DNA from: Bacillota bacterium
GTDB taxonomy: Bacteria > Bacillota > Clostridia > Lachnospirales > Lachnospiraceae
NCBI GenBank assembly: GCA_023402845.1
Contig: JAEYFP010000039.1
Span: 82,112 to 146,111 of the forward strand
DNA: 64,000 nt
Direction of reading: 5' to 3'
Shown here: in pieces, positions 44,222-51,572 of the stretch
Position numbering within the stretch: the stretch's first letter is position 1
Layout: each line of letters opens with the position of its first letter
Translations under genes and position numbers: made by a program
Notes under the pieces: generated by a model
The model's input: the letters and a program-made list of their open reading frames with translations, nothing else
What the model was told of the DNA's origin: nothing
The model's database searches: none

Positions 44222-45613
44222 ATGTGGGGAATCATATTGCAGGATAGCAAAGAGGTTGGATTGGCACGTCAAATTTTTCTTTCTTTGAAAGAGCGCATTT
44301 TGACGGGACAACTTTCACAGGGAGAAGCATTGCCATCTACCAGAGAACTGGCAAAGGGCTTAGGCGTTTCCCGAAACACCGTTTGTGAAGCATATAATAT
44401 GCTTTGGACAGAAGGCTTTATTGTCAGTCATCAGGGTGTATCGTCACGTGTGGCTGACGGGCTCAAAATCCAATCTGTACAGCAAAGTGAAACGGTACAG
44501 AATACAGACAAAAATTCACCGGCAATTCTATGGGACTTCAAAACAGGTCAACCCGATTTATCGCTTTTTCCGTGGCAAACGTGGAATAAGATCGTAAGAG
44601 ATGCAGCCGAAAGTTTACCCATCCGACAACTCGAATACAGCGGACCAAAAGGATATGAACCGCTTTGCGAAGAAATTGCCCATTGGCTTCTGCGAAGCAG
44701 GAGCATGAAAGTCAGTGCAGACGATATATTTATCACATCGGGGGCAACGCAGGCACTTCATTTACTTGTAGAAATTCTGCATAAAGAAGCTCATGCCTTT
44801 GCGCTGGAAAATCCCTCGCATCCGGGAATTCGAACGGTCATATCGGATAAGGGATATCCGTTACACTGGATGCCTGTTGACAGCGCCGGAGTGGATGTGT
44901 CAGACCTTTATGGAAGAAATATTTCAGCCGTCTATGTCACTCCTTCTCATCAATTTCCATTGGGGGGAATTCTTCCTGCAAGCCGCCGCACAGCATTAAT
45001 TCGGTTGGCAGTGGAAGAAGATTTTTATGTGATTGAAGATGATTACGACAGCGAATTTCGTTATGGTGGTTCTCCGATCACGCCCATTTACTCAATCAAT
45101 TCTTCCCATGTTATATATGTTGGGTCTTTTAGTAAGACTGTCTTCCCCGCTCTTCGTCTGGGGTTTGCCGTGCTGCCAAAGCCGCTGCAGAAAAAATGGA
45201 AACATTACCGCAATTATATGGACGTTCAAAATCCAATTTTGGAGCAGGCGGCGCTGGCTGAGTTTTTACGAAGACGCAGGATGGATAAACATGTTCAGCG
45301 TATGCGTCATGTGTATGATGAAAAGAGAAATGTCCTGCTGAGGTCATTAAAAATGACATTCGATAATTCCGTGCACCCTTGGGGAGATGCTTCCGGCCTG
45401 CACCTTGCTGTGCAGTTTCCAGGGTATGAATTCGGAAAGGAATTTACTTTGAATTGCAGAAGTGCAGGCATAAGAGTATCTCCGCTAACACAATATTGCG
45501 TTTCGGGAAACGAGCATAAGGATAAGCTCCTCCTCGGGTACGGTCATTTAGATTCGATGCAGATTCAAGAAGGTATTAAGGCATTGCATCAAGTGATTAT
45601 GAATGGAGAATAG
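44222..45613 (+). CDS. MocR family regulator (GntR DNA-binding domain fused to aminotransferase)
   Basis: A 463-residue fusion protein. Residues ~1-75 form a GntR winged helix (LPSTRELAKGLGVSRNTVCE), then a fold-type I aminotransferase domain with pyridoxal-phosphate Lys in YVGSFSKTVFPALRLGF (~residue 303) and DDYDSEFRY upstream. Such PdxR/GabR-like proteins use pyridoxal phosphate and an amino compound as effectors. It is divergent from the EamA transporter across a 121-base region rich in ATACC repeats. GGGAGAG precedes the ATG. Confidence 0.93.
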   Translation: MWGIILQDSKEVGLARQIFLSLKERILTGQLSQGEALPSTRELAKGLGVSRNTVCEAYNMLWTEGFIVSHQGVSSRVADGLKIQSVQQSETVQNTDKNSPAILWDFKTGQPDLSLFPWQTWNKIVRDAAESLPIRQLEYSGPKGYEPLCEEIAHWLLRSRSMKVSADDIFITSGATQALHLLVEILHKEAHAFALENPSHPGIRTVISDKGYPLHWMPVDSAGVDVSDLYGRNISAVYVTPSHQFPLGGILPASRRTALIRLAVEEDFYVIEDDYDSEFRYGGSPITPIYSINSSHVIYVGSFSKTVFPALRLGFAVLPKPLQKKWKHYRNYMDVQNPILEQAALAEFLRRRRMDKHVQRMRHVYDEKRNVLLRSLKMTFDNSVHPWGDASGLHLAVQFPGYEFGKEFTLNCRSAGIRVSPLTQYCVSGNEHKDKLLLGYGHLDSMQIQEGIKALHQVIMNGE

Positions 45614-45626
45614 ACAGCTCATACCA

Positions 45627-46130
45627 TTACCAGATACCTATTTGCCTTATCAATACTACAAAACCAGCCGCAAGCAAAGCAGCGGCTGTGCCGATCAAAA
45701 TGCCTTTGAAGGCACCTATGATATGATGTTTAGGATTCTTATACGCGACAGTCATATCTTCCGTTCCTGGTATGATGACCTTTTTGCTGTTTGGAAATAC
45801 CAACAAGTCCAGTACAATCAAGTCATACATATTTACTGCAAAAAATAAGAGAAACACATGAATAAAAGCAGATATAAACGTTGTTTTACCTGAATAGTAA
45901 GCTAACAGGGCCAGGATAATTACAGAGAAAAGAGTACCTGTGATCTTGCGTACAATACTTTTCTTCTTAGTTTTTGACAAAAAGTTTTTGTATTGAGGTA
46001 AACTTTCTACCCTTTCGCGGATAGCAGGCGGATAGGATGTAATTTGCGAAAGCGGGTTTTTAAATTGTGGTATTAGAATAAGCAGGGAAAAAATGATACA
46101 AAGGATTATGCATTGTATGAAGAGTGCCAT
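45627..46130 (-). CDS. Hypothetical four-helix membrane protein
   Basis: A 167-residue protein that I do not recognise. Hydrophobic segments at ~2-22, ~66-84, ~88-110 and ~140-162, with a basic loop (SKTKKKSIVRK) between the first and second and a polar loop containing PNSKKVIIPGTEDM. AAGGAGA precedes the ATG. It stands alone, convergent with the MocR gene at a 13-base gap and divergent from copA. No functional motif is visible. Confidence 0.7.
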   Translation of the reverse strand: MALFIQCIILCIIFSLLILIPQFKNPLSQITSYPPAIRERVESLPQYKNFLSKTKKKSIVRKITGTLFSVIILALLAYYSGKTTFISAFIHVFLLFFAVNMYDLIVLDLLVFPNSKKVIIPGTEDMTVAYKNPKHHIIGAFKGILIGTAAALLAAGFVVLIRQIGIW

Positions 46131-46311
46131 TTATATTCTCCTTAAATTATTATTGATGGGAGTGATCCATTGTGTGAATTTTGTGATATCAATTTCCAAC
46201 TGTAATAATTTATTATAAACCATACCCTCGTGCCGAAGTCAAGAGGGATCTCATAGTCGCTCAAACATCTTTGAGGATCTCAAAATAAACACACCTTAAA
46301 ATAAAATGGGG

Positions 46312-46339
46312 TTGACAAAAAATAGTAAGTAGCTATAAT
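46312..46339 (+). promoter_or_regulatory. Sigma-A promoter of copA locus
   Basis: TTGACA (46312-46317), 16-base spacer, TATAAT (46334-46339). The 180 bases before it, back to 46131, hold nothing I recognise beyond the ribosome site of the minus-strand membrane protein. Confidence 0.85.
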
Positions 46340-46350
46340 AGAATTGAAAG

Positions 46351-46367
46351 ATACCCCTAGGGGGTAT
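46351..46367. promoter_or_regulatory. CsoR-type copper operator
   Basis: ATACCCCTAGGGGGTAT is a dyad with 7-base arms around TAG, just downstream of the -10 box of the copA promoter. GC-core dyads of the form TACCC...GGGTA are bound by copper-sensing CsoR repressors, and a csoR gene lies in the operon. Confidence 0.82.
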
Positions 46368-46371
46368 ATGG

Positions 46372-46530
46372 AATATTTGATCGCGAGAGTGGGCGAAGCA
46401 CACTTTTGTTATATAGGAAATTGCTTCGAATTTCCTATATAACAAAATATTATGCGCAGCTGCGCGCGCGGAACAAAAGCTGTGCTGCCAAAATATTTGA
46501 TCGCAAGAGTGGGCGAAGCACACTTTTGTT
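46372..46530. repeat. Repeat block in copA leader
   Basis: A 39-base sequence occurs at 46372-46410 and 46492-46530 with one mismatch (46385 against 46505). Between the copies lies a 19-base perfect inverted repeat (46404-46422 and 46429-46447, loop GCTTCG), then the dispersed repeat copy 2 (46454-46488). GAACAAAAGCTGTGCT (46471-46486) also pairs with AGCACACTTTTGTTC (46517-46531). The whole block sits between the operator and the copA ribosome site. Confidence 0.85.
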
Positions 46531-46548
46531 CTGAGAGGAGATGTGTTT

Positions 46549-48828
46549 ATGATTACAAAGCAGTTTGATATATCTGGTATGAGCTGTGCCGCGTGCTCCA
46601 GTGCGGTGGAACGGGTGACAGGGAAGATTACGGGTGTTCAAGAGAGCGCAGTGAATTTAACAACGGGTATTTTGACAATCACGTTTGAGGAAGAAGCGCT
46701 TTCCGATGAGGAGATTGTGAAGAAAGTGGAACGTGCCGGCTTTGGCGCGAAGCTGCATTTTGACAGAAGCAGGCAGGAGCGAAAAGAAGAAGAAAAGCTG
46801 CTTGCGACAGAGGTAGATCAAACGAAAAGAAAGCTTATGGCAAATGTGATTCTGGCAATTCCGCTGCTGTATATTTCGATGGGACATATGCTGCCTTTTC
46901 CGCTGCCCTTGCCGCAGATGCTCGATATGCATCATAATCCCTTCAACTTTGCTCTGGCACAGTTGATTTTGACGACAGTAATTCTTTTTAACGGCAGGCG
47001 GTTTTATATTTCCGGTTTTCAGAACCTGTTTAAGGGTCATCCGAATATGGATTCGCTTGTTGCGCTCGGCACGGGAAGCGCTTACATTTACAGTCTTGTC
47101 ATGACAATGGAGATTCTTCGGGATGTAAAACATGCTCACCATCTTTATTATGAATCTGCGGCAATTGTTGTGACGCTTGTGATGGTAGGAAAATATATGG
47201 AGGGGCGCAGTAAAAACAAGACATCGGAAGCAATCCGCAAGCTGATGGAACTGACGCCGAATACTGCGATTTTGATCGAGAACGGAGAGCAGCGGGAGGT
47301 GCCGGTCGAGCAGGTGAAAAAGGGCTCTGTAATTTTAATTAAGCCGGGCAGTAAAATACCGCTTGACGGCGTGATTCTTACCGGAGAGACGACCGTGGAT
47401 GAGTCAATGCTGACCGGAGAAAGTATTCCCGTGGAAAAGACATTAGGAGATGAGCTGATTGGAGGCAGCGTCAATTATCAAGGTGCGGTGACACTTACAG
47501 TGACACGGATCGGCTCCGAAACGACGCTTGCTAAGATCGTGAAGCTGATGGAGGACGCCCAGGGAAAGAAAGCGCCGATTTCCAAGCTGGCAGATACGGT
47601 TGCAGGATATTTTGTTCCGGCTGTCATGGTCATTGCAGTACTGGCGGCGATTGTCTGGGCGTTGCTTGGACATGAACTTTCGTTTGTGCTGACGATCTTT
47701 GTATCGGTGCTTGTCATTGCATGTCCGTGTGCGCTCGGACTGGCAACACCGACCGCAATTATGGTCGGAACGGGACTCGGAGCAGGAAATGGGATTCTGA
47801 TTAAGAGCGGGGAAGCGCTGGAAACCGCACATAAAGCCGACATTGTTTTGCTCGATAAGACGGGTACAATCACCGAAGGAAAGCCGGCGGTGATGGAATT
47901 GATTTTGAAGACCGGAAGGTTTGATATCAGGGGAAATGCACCGCTTGATGAAAGCAGTCGTAAAATTTTGCTGCTGACGGCTTCCTGTGAACAGGTTTCC
48001 GAGCACCCACTCGGACAGGCGATCGTAGAAGCTGCAAAACGGTATGAACTTCAATTACAACCTGTGGATAAATTCCAAAGTATTACCGGCCAGGGAATTG
48101 AAGCATGGATTGACGGAGCATCCTATTATGTGGGAAACCGGAAGCTCTGTGAAGAGCAGGGACTGGCACTTGGCGGCTATGAGACTTATGCAGATGAGCT
48201 TGCAAAAAGGGGTCAGACACCGATGTATATTGCGCAAAAGGAACAGGGTGTTATTGCGCTGATCAGTGTTGCGGATCCGATCAAGGAAACGAGCAGGGCC
48301 GCAATTTTAAAAATACAGGAGATGGGGATAAATGTCTACATGCTGACAGGTGACAACGCGCTGACGGCCGAATATATCGGCAGTGAAGTCGGTGTTGACC
48401 GGGTCATAGCCGAGGTGCTTCCGCAGGATAAAGCGTCTGTTGTGGAAGAACTGCAGAAGGAAGGAAACTGTGTGATGATGGTCGGTGACGGGATCAATGA
48501 CGCCCCGGCACTTGTGCAGGCCGATGTCGGTGCGGCAATCGGAAACGGCAGTGATATTGCAATTGATTCGGGCGACATGGTTTTGATGAGGTCTGATTTA
48601 ACAGATGTTTACAAGGCAATCAAGCTAAGCAAAGCGACAATCCGTAATATCAAACAGAACCTGTTCTGGGCGTTCTTTTATAACACATGCGGAATTCCGC
48701 TGGCAGCAGGTTTGTTCTATGCAATCAACGGTTCGCTGCTGAGCCCGGTATTCGCAGGCCTCGCGATGTCGTTGAGCTCTGTGACCGTAGTCGGAAACGC
48801 TCTGCGGCTGAGAGGATTGAAGCTGTAG
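46549..48828 (+). CDS. copA: Copper-exporting P1B-type ATPase CopA
   Basis: A 759-residue membrane ATPase. One N-terminal metal-binding domain (GMSCAAC, Cys13/Cys16), then eight membrane helices. Motifs: TGE in MLTGESIPVE, CPC in IACPCALGLATPTA, phosphorylated Asp in LLDKTGTITEGK, SEHPLG, and GDGINDAP. The final helices carry the Asn and SSVTVVGNALRLR pattern of Cu(I) exporters. ATG 46549 has GAGGAG 8 bases upstream; GTG 46543 is a poorer start. It is first in an operon with csoR and a small copper-binding protein, under a CsoR-type operator, and pumps Cu(I) out of the cytoplasm. Confidence 0.96.
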   Translation: MITKQFDISGMSCAACSSAVERVTGKITGVQESAVNLTTGILTITFEEEALSDEEIVKKVERAGFGAKLHFDRSRQERKEEEKLLATEVDQTKRKLMANVILAIPLLYISMGHMLPFPLPLPQMLDMHHNPFNFALAQLILTTVILFNGRRFYISGFQNLFKGHPNMDSLVALGTGSAYIYSLVMTMEILRDVKHAHHLYYESAAIVVTLVMVGKYMEGRSKNKTSEAIRKLMELTPNTAILIENGEQREVPVEQVKKGSVILIKPGSKIPLDGVILTGETTVDESMLTGESIPVEKTLGDELIGGSVNYQGAVTLTVTRIGSETTLAKIVKLMEDAQGKKAPISKLADTVAGYFVPAVMVIAVLAAIVWALLGHELSFVLTIFVSVLVIACPCALGLATPTAIMVGTGLGAGNGILIKSGEALETAHKADIVLLDKTGTITEGKPAVMELILKTGRFDIRGNAPLDESSRKILLLTASCEQVSEHPLGQAIVEAAKRYELQLQPVDKFQSITGQGIEAWIDGASYYVGNRKLCEEQGLALGGYETYADELAKRGQTPMYIAQKEQGVIALISVADPIKETSRAAILKIQEMGINVYMLTGDNALTAEYIGSEVGVDRVIAEVLPQDKASVVEELQKEGNCVMMVGDGINDAPALVQADVGAAIGNGSDIAIDSGDMVLMRSDLTDVYKAIKLSKATIRNIKQNLFWAFFYNTCGIPLAAGLFYAINGSLLSPVFAGLAMSLSSVTVVGNALRLRGLKL

Positions 48829-48850
48829 TGCAGGAAGGAGATTGGACGAT

Positions 48851-49129
48851 ATGCGTAAGAAGCACAGGAGTGAAAAAGAGAATAAGGACTTGATTACAAG
48901 GCTCAACCGGATCGAGGGTCAGGTGCGCGGCGTAAGCAAAATGGTGGAGGAGGAACGCTATTGTGTTGACATCCTCACACAGGTTATGGCGGTGCAGGCC
49001 GCATTGAATGCGTTTAACAAACAGCTCTTGAACAGCCATATTCATTCGTGTGTGGTTGATGACATCAAGGAGGATCGAGAGGGTGCCGTCGACGAGCTCT
49101 GTGAAACAATTCAAAAGCTGATGAAATAA
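48851..49129 (+). CDS. csoR: CsoR family copper-sensing repressor
   Basis: A 92-residue all-helical repressor. The Cu(I) ligand triad Cys38-His63-Cys67 has exactly the 25- and 4-residue spacing of CsoR (Cys36-His61-Cys65 in Mycobacterium). It has no helix-turn-helix; CsoR binds DNA as a tetramer and lets go when copper binds. ATG 48851 has AAGGAG 10 bases upstream; an in-frame TTG at 48842 is too close. It should repress its own operon through the dyad at 46351-46367. Confidence 0.94.
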   Translation: MRKKHRSEKENKDLITRLNRIEGQVRGVSKMVEEERYCVDILTQVMAVQAALNAFNKQLLNSHIHSCVVDDIKEDREGAVDELCETIQKLMK

Positions 49130-49176
49130 AAGTGAAAAATATTGATAATTGATATAGAAAACAGGAGGAACTTATC

Positions 49177-49371
49177 ATGACAATCATTCAAGTACCGGAT
49201 ATGCACTGCGATAAATGTGTGGAGAGGATCACGAAGCTATTTACGCAAGACGGGCTGGATTTCTCGGTCAGCCTTGCGGAGAAGTCGGTTACAATCAACG
49301 GCTGTGAACATTGTGTTCAAACAGCCGTTGAGGATTTAGAGGATTTGGGATTTAATCCGGAAATAAAATAA
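49177..49371 (+). CDS. Small heavy-metal-associated (CopZ-like) protein with two CxxC motifs
   Basis: A 64-residue single HMA-fold protein. The metal-binding loop is MHCDKC (Cys11, Cys14). A second CxxC pair occurs at Cys43/Cys46 (GCEHC), in place of the usual strand-turn of the fold, which ordinary CopZ chaperones lack. AGGAGG (49163-49168) precedes the ATG. As third gene after copA and csoR it should carry Cu(I) to CopA or buffer it. The extra pair could give a second copper site or mediate dimer contacts. Confidence 0.9.
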   Translation: MTIIQVPDMHCDKCVERITKLFTQDGLDFSVSLAEKSVTINGCEHCVQTAVEDLEDLGFNPEIK

Positions 49372-49379
49372 ACAACAGG

Positions 49380-50030
49380 TCAGCCCGTGAGATTCTGCTT
49401 TAGCATATCCTCCTCCATTTTTTCGAGGCCCTGTGCATAAAGCAGAAGCATATTGCGGGTCTCGTCGGTGACCTCAAGATTGTGTCCGTTTTTATAGCAG
49501 ATGCGGTGCTCCATGCTTGCCCACAAATCCATTGTCAGCGTGCGGATTTGAATCTCGACAGGATAGTATTCTGTCTCTTCAAGGGAAAATACAGGGATAC
49601 CAAGCACAATGTGATAGCTTCGATATCCGTTTTCCTTCGGACATTGGACATAATCGCATTCCTTGATGATGATCAGGTCCCCTTGCTTTTTAATGGCGGA
49701 AACGACATGATAAATATCCTGCTCAAAGTAGCAGATCACGCGGATTCCCGCAATGTCAGTCAAGGAATCCTTTGCACTTTCCTTAGAAATCGTACGGCTT
49801 TTTTTGATAAGCTTTTTAATAATGCTTTTCTTCGATTTGATCCGGTTCTGGATATTATGTATCGGGTAATCGATACTGCGGCTCCTGTATTCTTCGTTCA
49901 GACTGTTCAGCCGGAGCTTAATCACGCTCAGTGCTTCCCCGTAAGGCTTTATCAGCTCGTCATATTCTTCCTGAGAAATAGAATTCGTATCGAAATCAAG
50001 CTCCAGCTCATTTTCATCTTCATTTAACAA
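49380..50030 (-). CDS. Small alarmone synthetase (RelQ-like GTP pyrophosphokinase)
   Basis: A ~216-residue RelA/SpoT-homology synthetase without hydrolase or regulatory domains. Catalytic-site features are DIAGIRVICYFEQDIY (~residues 91-106), KENGYRSYHIVL and VEIQIRTLTMDLWASMEHR. It transfers pyrophosphate from ATP to GDP or GTP to make (p)ppGpp. The TTG at 50030 is preferred because GGGAGGT lies 9 bases upstream; a GTG at 50090 would add 20 residues but has a poor site. It is convergent with the copper chaperone gene, 8 bases apart. Confidence 0.9.
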   Translation of the reverse strand: MLNEDENELELDFDTNSISQEEYDELIKPYGEALSVIKLRLNSLNEEYRSRSIDYPIHNIQNRIKSKKSIIKKLIKKSRTISKESAKDSLTDIAGIRVICYFEQDIYHVVSAIKKQGDLIIIKECDYVQCPKENGYRSYHIVLGIPVFSLEETEYYPVEIQIRTLTMDLWASMEHRICYKNGHNLEVTDETRNMLLLYAQGLEKMEEDMLKQNLTG

Positions 50031-50322
50031 TTGTAAAGTACCTCCCAAATGTTGTATCGCCACCCGAAAGTCGCGTCTTTCACATGACACCTCTTATTTT
50101 ACTTTAAATATGTGAAAAAACAATGGCAAAAAGATGAATTTAATAATTGTTCATAAAAGTTCATAAAAATTTTTTGAAAAAATAAGAAAATCCTAAACAA
50201 TTAAGTAATGAATCGTTGGAGATTCTAAAGAGAAATCCGAACGGAATAATGGTAAAATCATTATAAAAGTGGTATTCTACAAGAAAAAGCAGAAATAAAT
50301 TACAATGTAGGGAGGAAAGACA

Positions 50323-51402
50323 ATGGAAGCATCTGTTGGGCGGATCTGTGACGAATGGGCAGCAAATCGTAATTTCAGCGGTGTTTGTATGCTTCAGGTC
50401 AAGGGAGAGGATGTATTTGCAAAAGCTTATGGATATGCAAATCGTGCATTTAAAATACCGAATGAGATTGAAACAAGGTTCGATACCGCATCTATTACAA
50501 AAATTTTTACAGCCGCCGCGATATTGCAGCTTATTGAACAGGGCCGGTTTCGTTTTGAGGATAGGATAACGGAAATTGTTAATTTGTCAGATACTCAAAT
50601 TCCATTTGATGTGACTATCGAACAATTATTGAACCATACATCAGGAATTGCAGATGATGCGGATGAAGAGTCAGGAGAGGATTACTCGGCTTTATTTACA
50701 GACAGTCCGAATTATGTGATTCGCGAATGTAAGGATTTTTTAAAGAATTTTGCATATAAATCCCCTAATTTTAAGGCAGGAACAAATGTAAGGTACTGTA
50801 ATTGCTCCTATATCTTGTTGGGATTGGCAATAGAAAAAGTGACGGGATTAAAATATCGGGATTACATCATTTCTAACGTTTTTAACAGGGCGGAAATGCG
50901 TAATTCGGACTTTTTCGCAATGGATGGGGTAAATATGAATACCGCCGAGGGATATCAAAGCATTATGGACAAAGACGGCAGAGTTGAGGGTTATAAGAAG
51001 AATATTTATAGTTATCCGCCTGTCGGAACACCCGATGGCGGTGCATACACAACGGCCGGAGATCTTAATTGTTTTCTGTCCGCTATCAAAAACCATCGGT
51101 TGTTAAAGGAAGAGTTTTCTAATATTTTTCTGCGGCCTCACTGTGCTTTTTCATATCCAGCAAAAGAGTATGGAATTCCCGGTTTGTACAGAACGAATGG
51201 CTATGCGTTTGAATTCCTGATGCAGGAAGGAAAATCACAGCCGCTCTGTATCTGTAAAGATGGTCAAAATGCCGGTGTATCTGCAAAATTTTCATATTAT
51301 CCCGAAAAAGACATCAGCCTGGTTCTTTTATCAAACCAGGACTGTGATGTCTGGGAGATGACGATGAGGATGCAGCGGGAATTATCTTTGTTATATCATT
51401 AA
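50323..51402 (+). CDS. Class C beta-lactamase-related serine hydrolase
   Basis: A 359-residue protein of the beta-lactamase/DD-peptidase (Pfam Beta-lactamase) family. Ser-x-x-Lys nucleophile in DTASITKIF (~residues 52-60), the Tyr-x-Asn motif YCN in RYCNCSYILLG (~157-167), and GGAYTTAGDL later. No signal peptide, so it is cytosolic. Related proteins act as esterases or D-peptidases; the substrate is unknown. AGGGAGGAA precedes the ATG. It ends with a 4-base overlap against the small membrane protein on the other strand. Confidence 0.88.
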   Translation: MEASVGRICDEWAANRNFSGVCMLQVKGEDVFAKAYGYANRAFKIPNEIETRFDTASITKIFTAAAILQLIEQGRFRFEDRITEIVNLSDTQIPFDVTIEQLLNHTSGIADDADEESGEDYSALFTDSPNYVIRECKDFLKNFAYKSPNFKAGTNVRYCNCSYILLGLAIEKVTGLKYRDYIISNVFNRAEMRNSDFFAMDGVNMNTAEGYQSIMDKDGRVEGYKKNIYSYPPVGTPDGGAYTTAGDLNCFLSAIKNHRLLKEEFSNIFLRPHCAFSYPAKEYGIPGLYRTNGYAFEFLMQEGKSQPLCICKDGQNAGVSAKFSYYPEKDISLVLLSNQDCDVWEMTMRMQRELSLLYH

Positions 51403-51572
51403 GCCGCTGTGATCATTTTTACTATTAGGATAAGTATGATTATGGCACCCACTGCCGATGTAATGGAATAAATTTTTCTGGATTCCTGATCATTTTTTTC
51501 TTTAACGAGATAATAAATGCCCGCACCTAAAATCATAATACCGATTGCCAATCCAATTAATTCAAAAATCAT
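51399..51572 (-). CDS. Small two-helix membrane protein coupled to metal ATPase
   Basis: A 57-residue open frame that is too short for many gene finders. Its ATG (51570-51572) overlaps the TGA of the metal ATPase in an ATGA arrangement, and a good ribosome site GGAGG lies 8 bases upstream inside the ATPase end. Translation gives two hydrophobic helices (FELIGLAIGIMILGAGIYYL and ITSAVGAIIILILIVKMI) joined by a charged loop (KEKNDQESRK). The overlap, site and amphipathic layout support a real gene, probably a small accessory subunit of the ATPase. I know no family for it. Confidence 0.75.
   Translation of the reverse strand: MIFELIGLAIGIMILGAGIYYLVKEKNDQESRKIYSITSAVGAIIILILIVKMITAA

Noticed and set aside
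45603..45848. 81-residue plus-strand frame after the MocR gene
   Set aside because: It lies antisense to the four-helix membrane protein gene and has no ribosome site.
46296..46523. 75-residue minus-strand open frame across the copA leader
   Set aside because: It is made of the two direct repeats read backwards, has no ribosome site and overlaps the copA promoter and operator.
49482..50027. 181-residue plus-strand open frame
   Set aside because: It is the mirror of the small alarmone synthetase, whose catalytic motifs are clear.
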